A DNA stretch of 64,000 nucleotides from Microcoleus sp. FACHB-831 (GTDB taxonomy: Bacteria; Cyanobacteriota; Cyanobacteriia; Cyanobacteriales; FACHB-T130), in contig NZ_JACJON010000009.1 in NCBI RefSeq assembly GCF_014695585.1, positions 62,001-126,000 on the forward strand, read 5' to 3'. Every line of letters begins with the position of its first letter. Position 1 is the stretch's first letter. This document shows, in pieces, positions 1 to 8,761 of this stretch. The notes beneath the pieces are model-generated. The model did not search any database and was not told the origin of the DNA. It was given only the letters and a program-made list of their open reading frames with translations. Position numbers and translations under genes: made by a program.

Positions 1-2
1 GC

Positions 3-1505
3 TGGTGGCAAAAGCATTACAATCCCCAGAATAACGGTAAGTTCAAAGATTTTGTGGCGGTTCAGGTAATCGTACTGATCGTATTGGTCTGTAGCGCTAC
101 TAGCATCGGTTGGACGATTGGCGCAAATTTAGGCAGAATCACTGGCGTGCCTAGTGCGGATTTATTAGTGGTTCTGCTAGTAACAATTGCATTTTGTGCT
201 GTAGCGATCGCTTGTTGGACTACTTTACCCCAAGTTGCCTCTATCGCTGAAGCGCGAGAACACGCTGAAACTCTTTTTATGACTGCTCTAGACACCGTTC
301 CAGATACAATTCTGGTGCTAGATCAAAGCGGCGCAATTCGACAAGCTAATCCGGCTGCTGTTGAACTCTTCGAGATGAAGCCAGTTGAGCTAATTGGGCG
401 TCGTCTTAACGAATTTCTTTGTGAGTTGCCCGTCTCACCCGCTGAATGGGAACTTAGGAGCGAACAGACCTTGGCTCAGCGCAAAAAGGGCTTACGCACT
501 ATTGAAGCAACGATCTCGCAAAGATCCAATCAAAAGTTGCAAGAATATATTGTGATTTTGCGCGATATCACCTCGCGCAAGCAGTCAGAGGAAGCATTGC
601 AACAATCTGAGAGCCAGTTGAGAGAACAAGCACTAACGCTGGAAGGAACTCTGCAAGATCTCCAACGAACTCAAACCCAATTAATTCAGACTGAGAAAAT
701 GTCCAGCCTCGGTCAACTCGTCGCTGGTGTGGCTCACGAAATTAATAACCCAGTTAATTTTATTTATGGCAACATCACCCATGTGGGTGAGTACACCAAC
801 GATCTACTCGGTTTAGTCAATTTGTACCAGCAACGCTGTCCGCAAACCGATGTGGAAATTGAAGAGTTTATTGAAGATATAGATCTGGACTTTCTGATCC
901 AGGATCTACCCAAAACTCTGTCTTCAATGAAAGTTGGCGCCGAACGCATCCGCGAGATCGTACTAACTTTGCGTAACTTCTCCAGACTGGATGAATCCGA
1001 CATGAAACCCGTCAATATTCATGAAGGAATCGATAGCAGCCTGTTGATTTTGCACAATCGTCTTAAGGCTAAACCCGACCGTCCGGGAATTGAGATAGTC
1101 AAGGAATATGGCAACTTACCCAAAGTTGAATGTTATGCCGGACAGCTCAATCAAGTATTTATTAATATTATCAGCAATGCGATTGATGCTTTGGAAAAAC
1201 ACGACAAGGAGCGCTCTCTAGAAGCTATTAAAGAGCGCCCCAGCATGATTACTATTCGTACCTTTAGGAGCGATCGCGATCGCGTAATAATCAGCATTCA
1301 AGATAATGGGCCAGGAATGACAGATAGTGTCAAATCAAGAGTATTTGACCCTTTCTTCACTACAAAACCTGTAGGTCAGGGTACAGGTCTGGGATTATCA
1401 ATTAGCTATCAGATTGTCGTAGATAAGCACAGCGGACAGCTAAAGTGTATATCCACATCAGGGCAAGGGACAGAATTCTTGATTGAAATCCCCATCCGAC
1501 AGTAG
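3..1505 (+). CDS. PAS-domain sensor histidine kinase, 5' end outside window
   Basis: Membrane sensor kinase that would autophosphorylate on a histidine and pass phosphate to an unidentified response regulator. The frame is open to the window edge, so the real start is upstream; GTG at 54 is only an internal candidate. Numbering from that GTG: two hydrophobic segments (about 3-27 and 36-57), a PAS domain (about 73-172), a coiled coil (about 178-215), then the HisKA motif HEINNP with H228. The C-terminal ATPase domain shows the N box (NAIDAL), G1 (DNGPGM), the F box (FDPFFTTKP) and G2 (GTGLGL). The core is nearly the same as in four other kinases of this window (26590-31515, 37299-39200, 39370-42018, 47957-49258). 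No receiver domain or adjacent regulator gene is visible. The ligand is unknown. Confidence 0.9.
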   Translation, partial: WWQKHYNPQNNGKFKDFVAVQVIVLIVLVCSATSIGWTIGANLGRITGVPSADLLVVLLVTIAFCAVAIACWTTLPQVASIAEAREHAETLFMTALDTVPDTILVLDQSGAIRQANPAAVELFEMKPVELIGRRLNEFLCELPVSPAEWELRSEQTLAQRKKGLRTIEATISQRSNQKLQEYIVILRDITSRKQSEEALQQSESQLREQALTLEGTLQDLQRTQTQLIQTEKMSSLGQLVAGVAHEINNPVNFIYGNITHVGEYTNDLLGLVNLYQQRCPQTDVEIEEFIEDIDLDFLIQDLPKTLSSMKVGAERIREIVLTLRNFSRLDESDMKPVNIHEGIDSSLLILHNRLKAKPDRPGIEIVKEYGNLPKVECYAGQLNQVFINIISNAIDALEKHDKERSLEAIKERPSMITIRTFRSDRDRVIISIQDNGPGMTDSVKSRVFDPFFTTKPVGQGTGLGLSISYQIVVDKHSGQLKCISTSGQGTEFLIEIPIRQ

Positions 1506-1512
1506 AGGGGAA

Positions 1513-1545
1513 GAGTCCGGAGTCCGAAGTCCGGAGTCCGGAGTC
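1513..1545. repeat. heptanucleotide tandem repeat (STRR-like)
   Basis: Four consecutive 7-bp units of GAGTCCG (the third starts with A) plus a partial fifth copy, in the gap between the convergent kinase and glyA genes. The following bases (about 1570-1600) are a looser series of CAACAAT/CCCAAT-like heptads. Short heptameric tandem repeats between genes are a known cyanobacterial feature. Confidence 0.75.
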
Positions 1546-1601
1546 AACCGAGGGCTACTCGAATTAAGGATCAACAATCAACAATTCCCAATTCCCCATT
1601 A

Positions 1602-2885
1602 TTATGTCAGCGCTGGTACGGGAATTTGAAGGTGAGGATATAGGGGGAAGCGATCGCATAAAGCAGCTACCCGACGCCGACAATCCGCCGCCACTGTTTC
1701 TGACTCCGGATTTAACAGTCTCTCGGCAATAATATCGCCAATCTCTGTAAACTCAGTTGTACCCATTCCTCGCGTTGTCATCGCTGGCGAACCCAAACGC
1801 AACCCACTGGTAACAAACGGCGATTCTGGATCGAAAGGAACTGTATTTTTATTAGCAGTAATATTTACGCCGCTAACCAAATGATCCGCCAGTTTTCCGG
1901 TCATGCCAATGGAACGCAAATCAACCAACATTAAATGATTGTCGGTGCCGCCAGAGACAATTTTTAAGCCACGTTTGTGCAACTGAGTTGCTAATGCATT
2001 GGCATTGTCAATTACTTGACCAGAATATGTTTTAAAAGCTGGTGTCAGCGCTTCGCCAAAAGCAACCGCCTTGGCTGCAATTACATGCTCCAACGGCCCG
2101 CCTTGAGTACCGGGGAATACAGCTTTATCTAGCTTCTTACCCAACTCAGCATCCCGGGTTAGAATTAATCCACCTCTAGGCCCGCGTAGGGTTTTGTGTG
2201 TCGTTGTAGTGACAACATCGCAGTAAGGGATGGGATTGGGGTGATGACCTGTAGCCACTAAACCAGCAATGTGGGCGATGTCTGCTAACAAATAAGCGCC
2301 AACTTCATCGGCGATCGCTCTAAATTTGTCAAAATGAATCGTGCGGGGATAAGCTGAATATCCGCAAATCAGCAACTTGGGACGATTCTGCTTCGCCAGT
2401 TCCAGAATTTGGTCATAATCTAGCTGCTCGGTTTCCTTACTGACCCCGTAATGGCAAACCTTGAACCACTTACCCGACACATTTACAGGCGAACCGTGCG
2501 TTAAGTGTCCCCCGTGCGACAAATCCATACCCATGATCGTGTCGCCCGGTTCCAACAGCGACAGGAATACGGCAAAATTCGCCTGAGCGCCGGAATGAGG
2601 CTGCACGTTGGCACTCGCCGCACCAAATAGCTGCTTGGCGCGGTCAATTGCCAGTTGTTCAACTTTATCGATGAACTCACAGCCGCCGTAATAGCGTTTC
2701 CCTGGTAACCCCTCGGCATACTTATTGGTAAGAACCGAGCCTTGTGCAGCCATAACTGCCGCACTTGTAAAGTTTTCACTAGCAATCAGCTCCAGGTGGT
2801 CGCGTTGGCGCTGGAGTTCTTCCCCAATAAACTCCGCAACGGCTGGATCGGTCTGGGCGAGAAAGTCTAAATTATTTTTACTCAC
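1602..2885 (-). CDS. glyA: serine hydroxymethyltransferase
   Basis: PLP enzyme interconverting serine plus tetrahydrofolate and glycine plus 5,10-methylene-tetrahydrofolate; cytosolic, the main source of one-carbon units and also used in photorespiration. The 427 residues match the bacterial family length. The PLP-binding lysine is K231 in the motif [14 protein letters not shown]; the N-terminal LIASEN and the [13 protein letters not shown] stretch are diagnostic. The start is GTG at 2885, giving the usual short N-terminus ahead of DFLxxTDPAVAE; no strong ribosome site is visible. It is transcribed alone, divergent from a small gene at 3046 and convergent with the upstream kinase. Confidence 0.97.
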   Translation of the reverse strand: MSKNNLDFLAQTDPAVAEFIGEELQRQRDHLELIASENFTSAAVMAAQGSVLTNKYAEGLPGKRYYGGCEFIDKVEQLAIDRAKQLFGAASANVQPHSGAQANFAVFLSLLEPGDTIMGMDLSHGGHLTHGSPVNVSGKWFKVCHYGVSKETEQLDYDQILELAKQNRPKLLICGYSAYPRTIHFDKFRAIADEVGAYLLADIAHIAGLVATGHHPNPIPYCDVVTTTTHKTLRGPRGGLILTRDAELGKKLDKAVFPGTQGGPLEHVIAAKAVAFGEALTPAFKTYSGQVIDNANALATQLHKRGLKIVSGGTDNHLMLVDLRSIGMTGKLADHLVSGVNITANKNTVPFDPESPFVTSGLRLGSPAMTTRGMGTTEFTEIGDIIAERLLNPESETVAADCRRRVAALCDRFPLYPHLQIPVPALT

Positions 2886-3045
2886 AGAATCAACACCAAC
2901 GACAATTTACGCACGCCAAAATTTCCCTGAACCAATTATCTTAACCCCAGTAGCGTTATTAAGCTGCATATCATTTTGCTGAACCTATCCGGGTGCTTGG
3001 CTTACAATGATGACAAAGGTATAGAGAGCAACTGGCGGCATAGCA

Positions 3046-3243
3046 ATGTTAGTAATTCTAACGGATGAACACATACTCTCTCCTAAGCAAGTTTGTCAAA
3101 CCTGCCTATTAGCTGACCAAAGCGGTCAACCACGCTGGCGTGGCGGACAGCTGCGCTGCGGTTATGCAATTGGCAAGTTGAATGAAAATCAACCAGCCCA
3201 GTACCAGTGTCAAATGGGTTTTAGGCTGGCTAACATTCAATGA
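3046..3243 (+). CDS. small conserved Cys-rich hypothetical protein
   Basis: 65-residue protein without a recognised domain. It has four cysteines (C17, C20, C38, C55). The first two form a CxxC pair in VCQTCLL, which suggests a metal-binding or zinc-ribbon-like fold, but the spacing is not a standard one. The sequence looks like a real protein (charged, no low complexity) and resembles short hypothetical proteins I associate with cyanobacterial genomes. ATG start, no clear Shine-Dalgarno. It lies divergently from glyA across a 160-bp gap. Function unknown. Confidence 0.6.
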   Translation: MLVILTDEHILSPKQVCQTCLLADQSGQPRWRGGQLRCGYAIGKLNENQPAQYQCQMGFRLANIQ

Positions 3244-3424
3244 ATTGCTATGGTTATGGAGAAAGTGTCAAACAATTTGACGCCTCATTTATAGAAGATG
3301 GGGTTAACTAAATCAAAAGCATTTCCAGGCATCATACCTGGCAAATTAAATCGGGAACAGCTTATTTCCTATTAATCTTCACTGACAAAATAGAATCAAA
3401 CAAATTAACTAGAATTTTCATTTG

Positions 3425-4291
3425 ATGTTAAAACGACAAACGAGCGGAGCCGTAGTTTGTCCTTCTTGTAACCAGACGGTGGATGTAACTGATAAGACGT
3501 GCAGCCACTGCGGGCGCAAGAATCCTTCTATGTGGGGCTTCGCAGGAGACTTAACCAGTCTGGGGCGCGACCTGGGCTTTATTAGGATTATAAATTGGGG
3601 TTGCATATTACTCTACATTGCCAGTTTGCTTGTTGATATAAGGGGTATTAGAAATGGCAATGTATGGAATTTGCTCTCGCCTAGTTTGGAAAGCTTGTTT
3701 TTGTTCGGTGCAAGCGGCTCAATACCTGTTTTTGAAGTAGGTCGATGGTGGACGGTATTCACGGCTGCTTGGTTGCACGGGAGTATCTTGCACATTACAT
3801 TCAACTTGCTGTGGATACGAGAAATCGCACCATCTGTTGCTCAAGTTTATGGTGCGGCGCGATTGGTAATAATCTATACGGTTTCTGCGATCGCAGGTTC
3901 TCTTTTAAGTAGCGCAGCCGCCCATTATTTAGTGGGAGTCCCCAAGATTCTCCAGGGTGCTAACCTAACAGTGGGAGCGTCGGGAGCCTTTTTTGGGTTG
4001 TTAGGGGCGTTAGTATCGTATGGACAACTTAGTGGCAGCAGTGCCGTTAAGCAAAAAGCTACAAGTTATGCCGTAGGTATGTTCCTGTTTGGATTTATTA
4101 TGCCCAATGTTGACAACTGGGGGCACTTGGGTGGTTTCTTGGGTGGATGGGCGATCGCTCGATTAAAGTGGCTATACAATGGCAAACCTGAAGGTCAAAA
4201 TCATTTATGGGTAGCGATCGCTTGTCTAGCTCTAACCCTCCTCAGCATTATTGCATCTGTCTTGCATGCACTATTCATCCTTGCTGGATAA
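3425..4291 (+). CDS. rhomboid-family intramembrane serine protease with N-terminal zinc ribbon
   Basis: Membrane protease of the rhomboid family, cleaving substrates within the bilayer with a Ser-His dyad. The ATG at 3425 is preferred to an in-frame TTG one codon upstream. A zinc ribbon with CPSC (C12, C15) and CSHC (C26, C29) precedes a block of about six hydrophobic segments. The catalytic serine is in GASGAFFG and the catalytic histidine in NWGHLGGFLGG, both expected hallmarks; a conserved HxxxN (HITFN) contributes to the oxyanion site. The Tic20-family gene starts 38 bp downstream on the same strand, so the two are probably co-transcribed. The substrate is unknown. Confidence 0.9.
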   Translation: MLKRQTSGAVVCPSCNQTVDVTDKTCSHCGRKNPSMWGFAGDLTSLGRDLGFIRIINWGCILLYIASLLVDIRGIRNGNVWNLLSPSLESLFLFGASGSIPVFEVGRWWTVFTAAWLHGSILHITFNLLWIREIAPSVAQVYGAARLVIIYTVSAIAGSLLSSAAAHYLVGVPKILQGANLTVGASGAFFGLLGALVSYGQLSGSSAVKQKATSYAVGMFLFGFIMPNVDNWGHLGGFLGGWAIARLKWLYNGKPEGQNHLWVAIACLALTLLSIIASVLHALFILAG

Positions 4292-4329
4292 ACTAACTAA
4301 AATTGCAAACATAATTAGGAGACTAACTG

Positions 4330-4842
4330 ATGAGTTGGCGCGGGTCTAACACAATTCAAGACAAAATTTTTGCTTGCTTAACATACCTAGTACCTCTAGT
4401 GGAAGTGCTGAGGTTTGGCGCTTTTCTATTCGCGCTCCTTCCTCCCTTAGCAGTATTGTTTTCACCCCTGTTTTTCCTATTACCCATCTACGGCTCTTAT
4501 TGGGGTCTGGTAGCACTAGCGATTTTCTTTGGCCTTTATTTTGGGGTTGTGAGAAATCAAAGCTTAAGTTACTTCCTTCGTTTCCACACGATGCAGGCGC
4601 TGCTGCTGGGGATTTTTGCATGGCTGTGTGAGTACTTGTTGCAACTTTTTGGTCTCTCACAACAACTGGTATTCGGGGGTTTCCCCACTGCAAACGATCC
4701 AATGGAACTGCTTGTGGCTATCGTCTCTAGCGCCATTTTTATCTTTGTGGTTGGTGGATCGATATATTCGATTTTCCAAGCTTTGCGCGGTGAAACGGCC
4801 AAAATTCCCATAATTTCTGACGCTGCTAATTCCCAGGTTTAG
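4330..4842 (+). CDS. Tic20 family protein (Ycf60-like)
   Basis: Polytopic membrane protein related to the plastid inner-envelope translocon component Tic20; the role of the cyanobacterial members is not settled. The 170 residues include about four hydrophobic segments. Typical family features are the N-terminal ACLTYLVPLVEVLRFG, the central SYFLRFHTMQALLL and a final membrane helix near 128-150. An AGGAG-like ribosome site lies just upstream of the ATG. It follows the rhomboid gene closely, making a two-gene membrane-protein unit, and ends at a strong hairpin shared with the convergent hydrolase gene. Confidence 0.9.
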   Translation: MSWRGSNTIQDKIFACLTYLVPLVEVLRFGAFLFALLPPLAVLFSPLFFLLPIYGSYWGLVALAIFFGLYFGVVRNQSLSYFLRFHTMQALLLGIFAWLCEYLLQLFGLSQQLVFGGFPTANDPMELLVAIVSSAIFIFVVGGSIYSIFQALRGETAKIPIISDAANSQV

Positions 4843-4861
4843 AGCGGGTGTAGTTAGTAAA

Positions 4862-4891
4862 GAACGACAGATTTAACCTATTCTGTCGCTC
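4862..4891. terminator. bidirectional hairpin between convergent genes
   Basis: Inverted repeat GAACGACAGA / TCTGTCGCTC (one mismatch, 10-nt loop) in the 96-bp gap between the Tic20-family gene and the FAH-type hydrolase gene. Its place between two convergent 3' ends fits a shared terminator; there is no long U tract. Confidence 0.6.
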
Positions 4892-4938
4892 TCTTAGGAC
4901 TAGCGTTTTGGCAGATGCCAACATCTGCTTATTTATCC

Positions 4939-5715
4939 TTACTGCCGCATGGCAACCGTGTTTTCCAGCTTGCCAATGCCTTCAATTTCGACTCGGACGC
5001 GATCGCCTACCTGCAACGGCCCCACTCCTTCTGGCGTCCCTGTCAACACCACATCTCCCGGCAACAGTGTCATCACCTGGCTGATATAAGACACTAAAAA
5101 ATCTGGCGCAAACACCATTTGATCGATCTGCGCTGACTGGAAGGGCTGAGAATTATCATTGACAAAAGTTTGCAAACGTGCAGCAGGACTTATTTCGCGA
5201 ACAATCCAGGGGCCAAGGGGACAAAAAGTATCAAATCCTTTACCCCGCGTCCATTGACTATCGCGCTTTTGCAGATCGCGTGCGGTGACATCATTGGCAA
5301 TGGTATAACCCCAGATTTTCCTCCTGGCTTCCTCTGGCGTACAGTCAAAAACGCGATCGCCAATCACAATCGCCAACTCTCCCTCATAATCCACCCGCTG
5401 CGATTGTCGCGGGTATAGGATTTCGGCTCCAGCAGCGATAACTGTGGTGGGCGGTTTGAGAAATAGTAATGGCTCTTCGGGTACAGGCGTGCCCATTTCA
5501 GCAGCGTGATCGGCATAATTTTTGCCTACGGCGACAACTTTTGAGGGCGCACAGGGAGCTAGCAGTTGGTAACTATCTGGTTCTAACTCTCGTGAAGCAA
5601 TCTGCCCGTGTAACCAGGGCGGTGCATCCAGTACCTGGACGGCTCTGTTGAGTTGCAGTATCCCGTAGTGGATATGTCCTGTTGAGGTTTTGACTCTGAC
5701 GTAGCGCTGCGCCAT
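4939..5715 (-). CDS. fumarylacetoacetate hydrolase family protein
   Basis: FAH-fold enzyme; members hydrolyse or decarboxylate C-C bonds of beta-diketo acids such as acylpyruvates or oxaloacetate using Mg2+. The 258 residues are typical of the short FAHD1/HpcE-like group. Visible features are GKNYADHAAEMG, a metal-binding glutamate in YEGELAIVIG, the NDVTARDLQ motif with a metal aspartate, and the C-terminal LTGTPEGVGPL. The first 50 residues form the small N-terminal domain. ATG start. It is a single gene between the Tic20-family gene (convergent) and rpsF (divergent). The actual substrate cannot be read from the sequence. Confidence 0.9.
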   Translation of the reverse strand: MAQRYVRVKTSTGHIHYGILQLNRAVQVLDAPPWLHGQIASRELEPDSYQLLAPCAPSKVVAVGKNYADHAAEMGTPVPEEPLLFLKPPTTVIAAGAEILYPRQSQRVDYEGELAIVIGDRVFDCTPEEARRKIWGYTIANDVTARDLQKRDSQWTRGKGFDTFCPLGPWIVREISPAARLQTFVNDNSQPFQSAQIDQMVFAPDFLVSYISQVMTLLPGDVVLTGTPEGVGPLQVGDRVRVEIEGIGKLENTVAMRQ

Positions 5716-5931
5716 AAGGGAATTGATTTATGTTCGATTAATCTCATGCGAAAGCTGTTTAGAAGTTTAAGATGCCGTTTGCCCTGGTAATTAGCTAGAA
5801 TTTTGTACTGGTAGGTAGTAAGATTTTAATTCCTTGCTTCTCCAACAGCTGAGAGGTTCGGCTGGTGTAAATAGAGGCGCGATCGCTCGCGTCTTTAGAA
5901 GAAGCCTTATTGTCCACAAGGAAATTTGTCC

Positions 5932-6270
5932 ATGAATTACGTTTACGAGACAATGTACATCCTCCGCCCCGATTTGGGAGAGGAATTAGTTACACAGGCG
6001 ATCGCCAAATACCAGAACCTGGTTAGCGACAACGGAGGAACTGACGTTGAAAGCCAGCATCGCGGTAAGCGCCGTCTGGCTTATGAAATCCAACGCCAAC
6101 GCGATGGCATCTACATCCAGTTGAACTATAAGGGCAATGGTACCCAAGTAGCTATCTTAGAGCGGGCAATGCGCCTGAGCGAAGAGGTGATTCGCTACTT
6201 GACCATTAAACAGGAAGTGCCTAAAGAAGAAGCAACTGAAGAGCAAGAAGTAGCTGAGGTAGAAGCCTAG
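5932..6270 (+). CDS. rpsF: 30S ribosomal protein S6
   Basis: Small-subunit ribosomal protein that binds 16S rRNA together with S18 in the platform. The ATG at 5932 is chosen because AAGGAAA at 5918-5924 is a well-placed ribosome site and the product then starts [18 protein letters not shown], as in other cyanobacterial S6; an in-frame TTG two codons earlier is less likely. The 112 residues contain the family motif [10 protein letters not shown] and an acidic C-terminal tail rich in glutamate. It is monocistronic here, with a hairpin terminator 15 bp downstream. Confidence 0.97.
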   Translation: MNYVYETMYILRPDLGEELVTQAIAKYQNLVSDNGGTDVESQHRGKRRLAYEIQRQRDGIYIQLNYKGNGTQVAILERAMRLSEEVIRYLTIKQEVPKEEATEEQEVAEVEA

Positions 6271-6284
6271 TTATTTGTGATAGG

Positions 6285-6301
6285 GGTGGGCATTGCCCAC
6301 C
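6285..6301 (+). terminator. hairpin after rpsF
   Basis: Perfect 7-bp stem GGTGGGC / GCCCACC with loop ATT, followed by TTCTTGTTC, 15 bp after the rpsF stop. The same core recurs with a longer 12-bp stem at 45434-45460, so this is also a repeated palindrome. Confidence 0.65.
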
Positions 6302-6585
6302 TTCTTGTTCTGAACTTCTGAATATTTGTTACAAATTGTTTCAAGAGGGCGATCGCAGCGAGCAGTTATTAGTCAAGAGTCATTAGGCATCAGTCGCTCA
6401 ACACAGGACGATGGCTAAGAAGGTGGGACAGATTGAGTATTGTCCTGACCTAAAGGCAAAAGATGGGAAAAAGGGTGTATGCACCCGCATTGCTCTAAGC
6501 TGCGGATCGGTCGTATACTTCGCGATCGCAGTAATATGACAAAGCGGGTATAAGTGAATCTGCCACCCCTATCGCCCGCAAGATC
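6302..6585. other. gap between rpsF and TPR gene; possible 42-codon ORF
   Basis: Together with the terminator this is a gap of over 300 bp. An ATG-initiated frame at 6411-6539 encodes 42 residues starting MAKKVGQIEYCPDLKAK, but it lacks a clear ribosome site and ends in a hydrophobic stretch partly encoded by a HIP1 palindrome, so I do not call it a gene. AGTCA-rich short repeats are present near 6370-6395. Confidence 0.35.
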
Positions 6586-8634
6586 GTGACTGACACTGCT
6601 CCTCCAAAAGTTTCGAGCTGGAATCGACAAACCTATCAACGCTTGAAACTAGCGCTGAGTCTTGGTCTGCGTCGTCAAATTTATCTAGCGGTCTGCGATG
6701 ACTTAATTTTGCGGAACCGGATTGCAAATAGGTTATACGCCGAGTTGGGCCATCCCCAACTGGTTAACATCAACCTAAACCCTCAGCAGCCGAATCCTAT
6801 TGCTCAGATTGCACAATGGTTCGCCACCCGAAGCATACCCCGCGTCTCTCTGGGCGCTCCCGCATTTCAGATTTTGGGGGTTGAGCTATTAACCAAGCAA
6901 TCGGCATCCGTACAAGCCTTATTCCTAAGACATCTAGGGGCAATCGAGCGCAGCATGCTTCTTGGCCCAGAGCCAATAAATAACGTTTCCCTGTTGCTCT
7001 GGCTGCCCCAACCCTGGTTTCATAGCATCCAGCAGTCAGCCCCTGAGTTTTGGCGCTGGCACACTGGCGTATTTGAATTTGAAGGCGAACCGACACCATT
7101 ACCGCCGACTCAACGACACAGACCAGAGGTTTCCCTACGAACAGCAGTAGGAGAAGAGACGCCAGTGCGCGGGGAAAACCTAAAGCACATCGTTCCCATT
7201 GACCTAGCTGGAGAACGTCGCGATCGCGAACAGAAGGAGGAGATAAAAGAAAGTCAAGAGCAAAGATCTAGGAATCAGGAGTTACAAAATGCTCCTGCTA
7301 ATACTTCCAGAACTGCTCAAAACCCAGATGAACGCAGCGGCGGGGTAATCCTGCCAGCTTTGCAGGAGATCGACCAATTAGCCAAATCTTCGCCCGATCC
7401 CACCGTTTTAGTCGAAGCTTATTTAAAACTGGGAAATCATTATCGCGATCGCGTCGAACAGGGAGACGCCACACCGGAAAACCTGATTACCGCTATCCAA
7501 GCCTACGAACGGGCGCTGCAATGTGTAGGAACAGACTACGCACAAGCATCAGACATCCTCAATGACCTGGGCAATCTCTACTGGATGCTCTCGCGCTCTT
7601 CCGCCAGTCCCGAAGAGATTCTCTCCTACCTGGAGCAAGGCATTCAAGCGTATCATCTCGCCTTAACTAAGGTAAGTGCAGATGCGTCTCCACTGGCCTA
7701 CGCGATGATTCAGAATAACTTGGGTGCAGCCTACGGAGATTTAGCCCGCTATCGAGACAGCGCTATTAACTTAGAGCTAGCGGTACAAGCATATCAACAA
7801 GCCCTGCGCTATCGCCGACCTCTGATAGAAGGCGAAGATGCAACAGTTGCTATGCGGTATGCTTCAACGCAGAATAATTTGGGCACAGCTTATTGGCATC
7901 TAGCCCAGCACCAAGATCCGCACAAAAACCTGAAGTTAGCGATTGACGCCTATAGCGAAGCAGTTTCCTACTATCACCCAGAGCAAGAGCCGATCAACTG
8001 GGCGATGATTCAAAATAACCTGGGGACAGCCTACTGGAATCTTGCCCAGTACGAACAGCCAGAAGAATTTTTGCCCAAGGCAATCGAAGCCTACCAGAAT
8101 GCCCTCAAGTATCGCACCCCAGAGGTGGTTCCTGCCGCCAGCGCTGCCACGCAGAATAACTTAGGTACGGCTTACTGGCATTTGGCTAACTCGTCTCAAT
8201 CCGACCCTTTGATGCGGCAGGAGTATTTGCGATTGTGTATTATGGCTTACCTTAGCGCGATCGCCCTGGCTCATGGCTTGGCAACAAGTACTCCCCAAGT
8301 AGTAGTGAGCTTCGACGTGTTTGCGACTTACAATAATTTGGGACTGGCGCAGTACCAGGTGGCAACGGATAGTCAGTTTTCCTTAGAGAGCAAACAGAAG
8401 TCCGCTCATCTGGACGCAGCACTGCACCACCATTTGCTAGCGTTGCAGGGTTTTAGCAACCAAATTAGGAGCGTTGGCACCCCCGTTCCCTTAACCGATA
8501 ATTACCAAGCAGCGCTAAATTACGTTGTGAGGACGATTCGCACTTTCTACCGCGAAGAAGGCATACAGGGGCAAAGTCGCGCTCTTTCTAAGGTTCCGGG
8601 GCAATTTTTGCCGGAAATATTACCAAAACTGTAA
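6586..8634 (+). CDS. tetratricopeptide repeat protein with degenerate NTPase-like N-terminus
   Basis: 682-residue soluble protein, probably a protein-protein interaction scaffold. The GTG start gives MTDTAPPKVSSWNRQ. Residues 1-170 contain LRRQIYLAVCDDLILRNRIA and a Trp-rich stretch (LLLWLPQPWF, EFWRWHTGVFEF) that resembles the N-terminal regions of cyanobacterial STAND-like proteins, but I see no Walker A motif. A charged linker (about 180-250) leads into at least six TPR-like units from about 265 to 600, with the recurrent motif NNLGTAYWxLA in four of them. It stands alone between rpsF and the helicase gene. Its partner and pathway are unknown. Confidence 0.8.
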   Translation: MTDTAPPKVSSWNRQTYQRLKLALSLGLRRQIYLAVCDDLILRNRIANRLYAELGHPQLVNINLNPQQPNPIAQIAQWFATRSIPRVSLGAPAFQILGVELLTKQSASVQALFLRHLGAIERSMLLGPEPINNVSLLLWLPQPWFHSIQQSAPEFWRWHTGVFEFEGEPTPLPPTQRHRPEVSLRTAVGEETPVRGENLKHIVPIDLAGERRDREQKEEIKESQEQRSRNQELQNAPANTSRTAQNPDERSGGVILPALQEIDQLAKSSPDPTVLVEAYLKLGNHYRDRVEQGDATPENLITAIQAYERALQCVGTDYAQASDILNDLGNLYWMLSRSSASPEEILSYLEQGIQAYHLALTKVSADASPLAYAMIQNNLGAAYGDLARYRDSAINLELAVQAYQQALRYRRPLIEGEDATVAMRYASTQNNLGTAYWHLAQHQDPHKNLKLAIDAYSEAVSYYHPEQEPINWAMIQNNLGTAYWNLAQYEQPEEFLPKAIEAYQNALKYRTPEVVPAASAATQNNLGTAYWHLANSSQSDPLMRQEYLRLCIMAYLSAIALAHGLATSTPQVVVSFDVFATYNNLGLAQYQVATDSQFSLESKQKSAHLDAALHHHLLALQGFSNQIRSVGTPVPLTDNYQAALNYVVRTIRTFYREEGIQGQSRALSKVPGQFLPEILPKL

Positions 8635-8761
8635 CCTAGCTGCGCTCATTCACGTTTAGTCAATCCTTATTTGGGGGGATTAGGACATGAGAGCGATCGC
8701 GAATAGGGAATTATTTGCTTAAAACTTCAGAATGCATAATTAATAACTCATAATTTTAATA

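Noticed and set aside
4346..4702. 118-codon minus-strand ORF inside the Tic20-family gene
   Set aside because: Antisense to a recognised membrane protein with a proper ribosome site; no domain in the shadow product.
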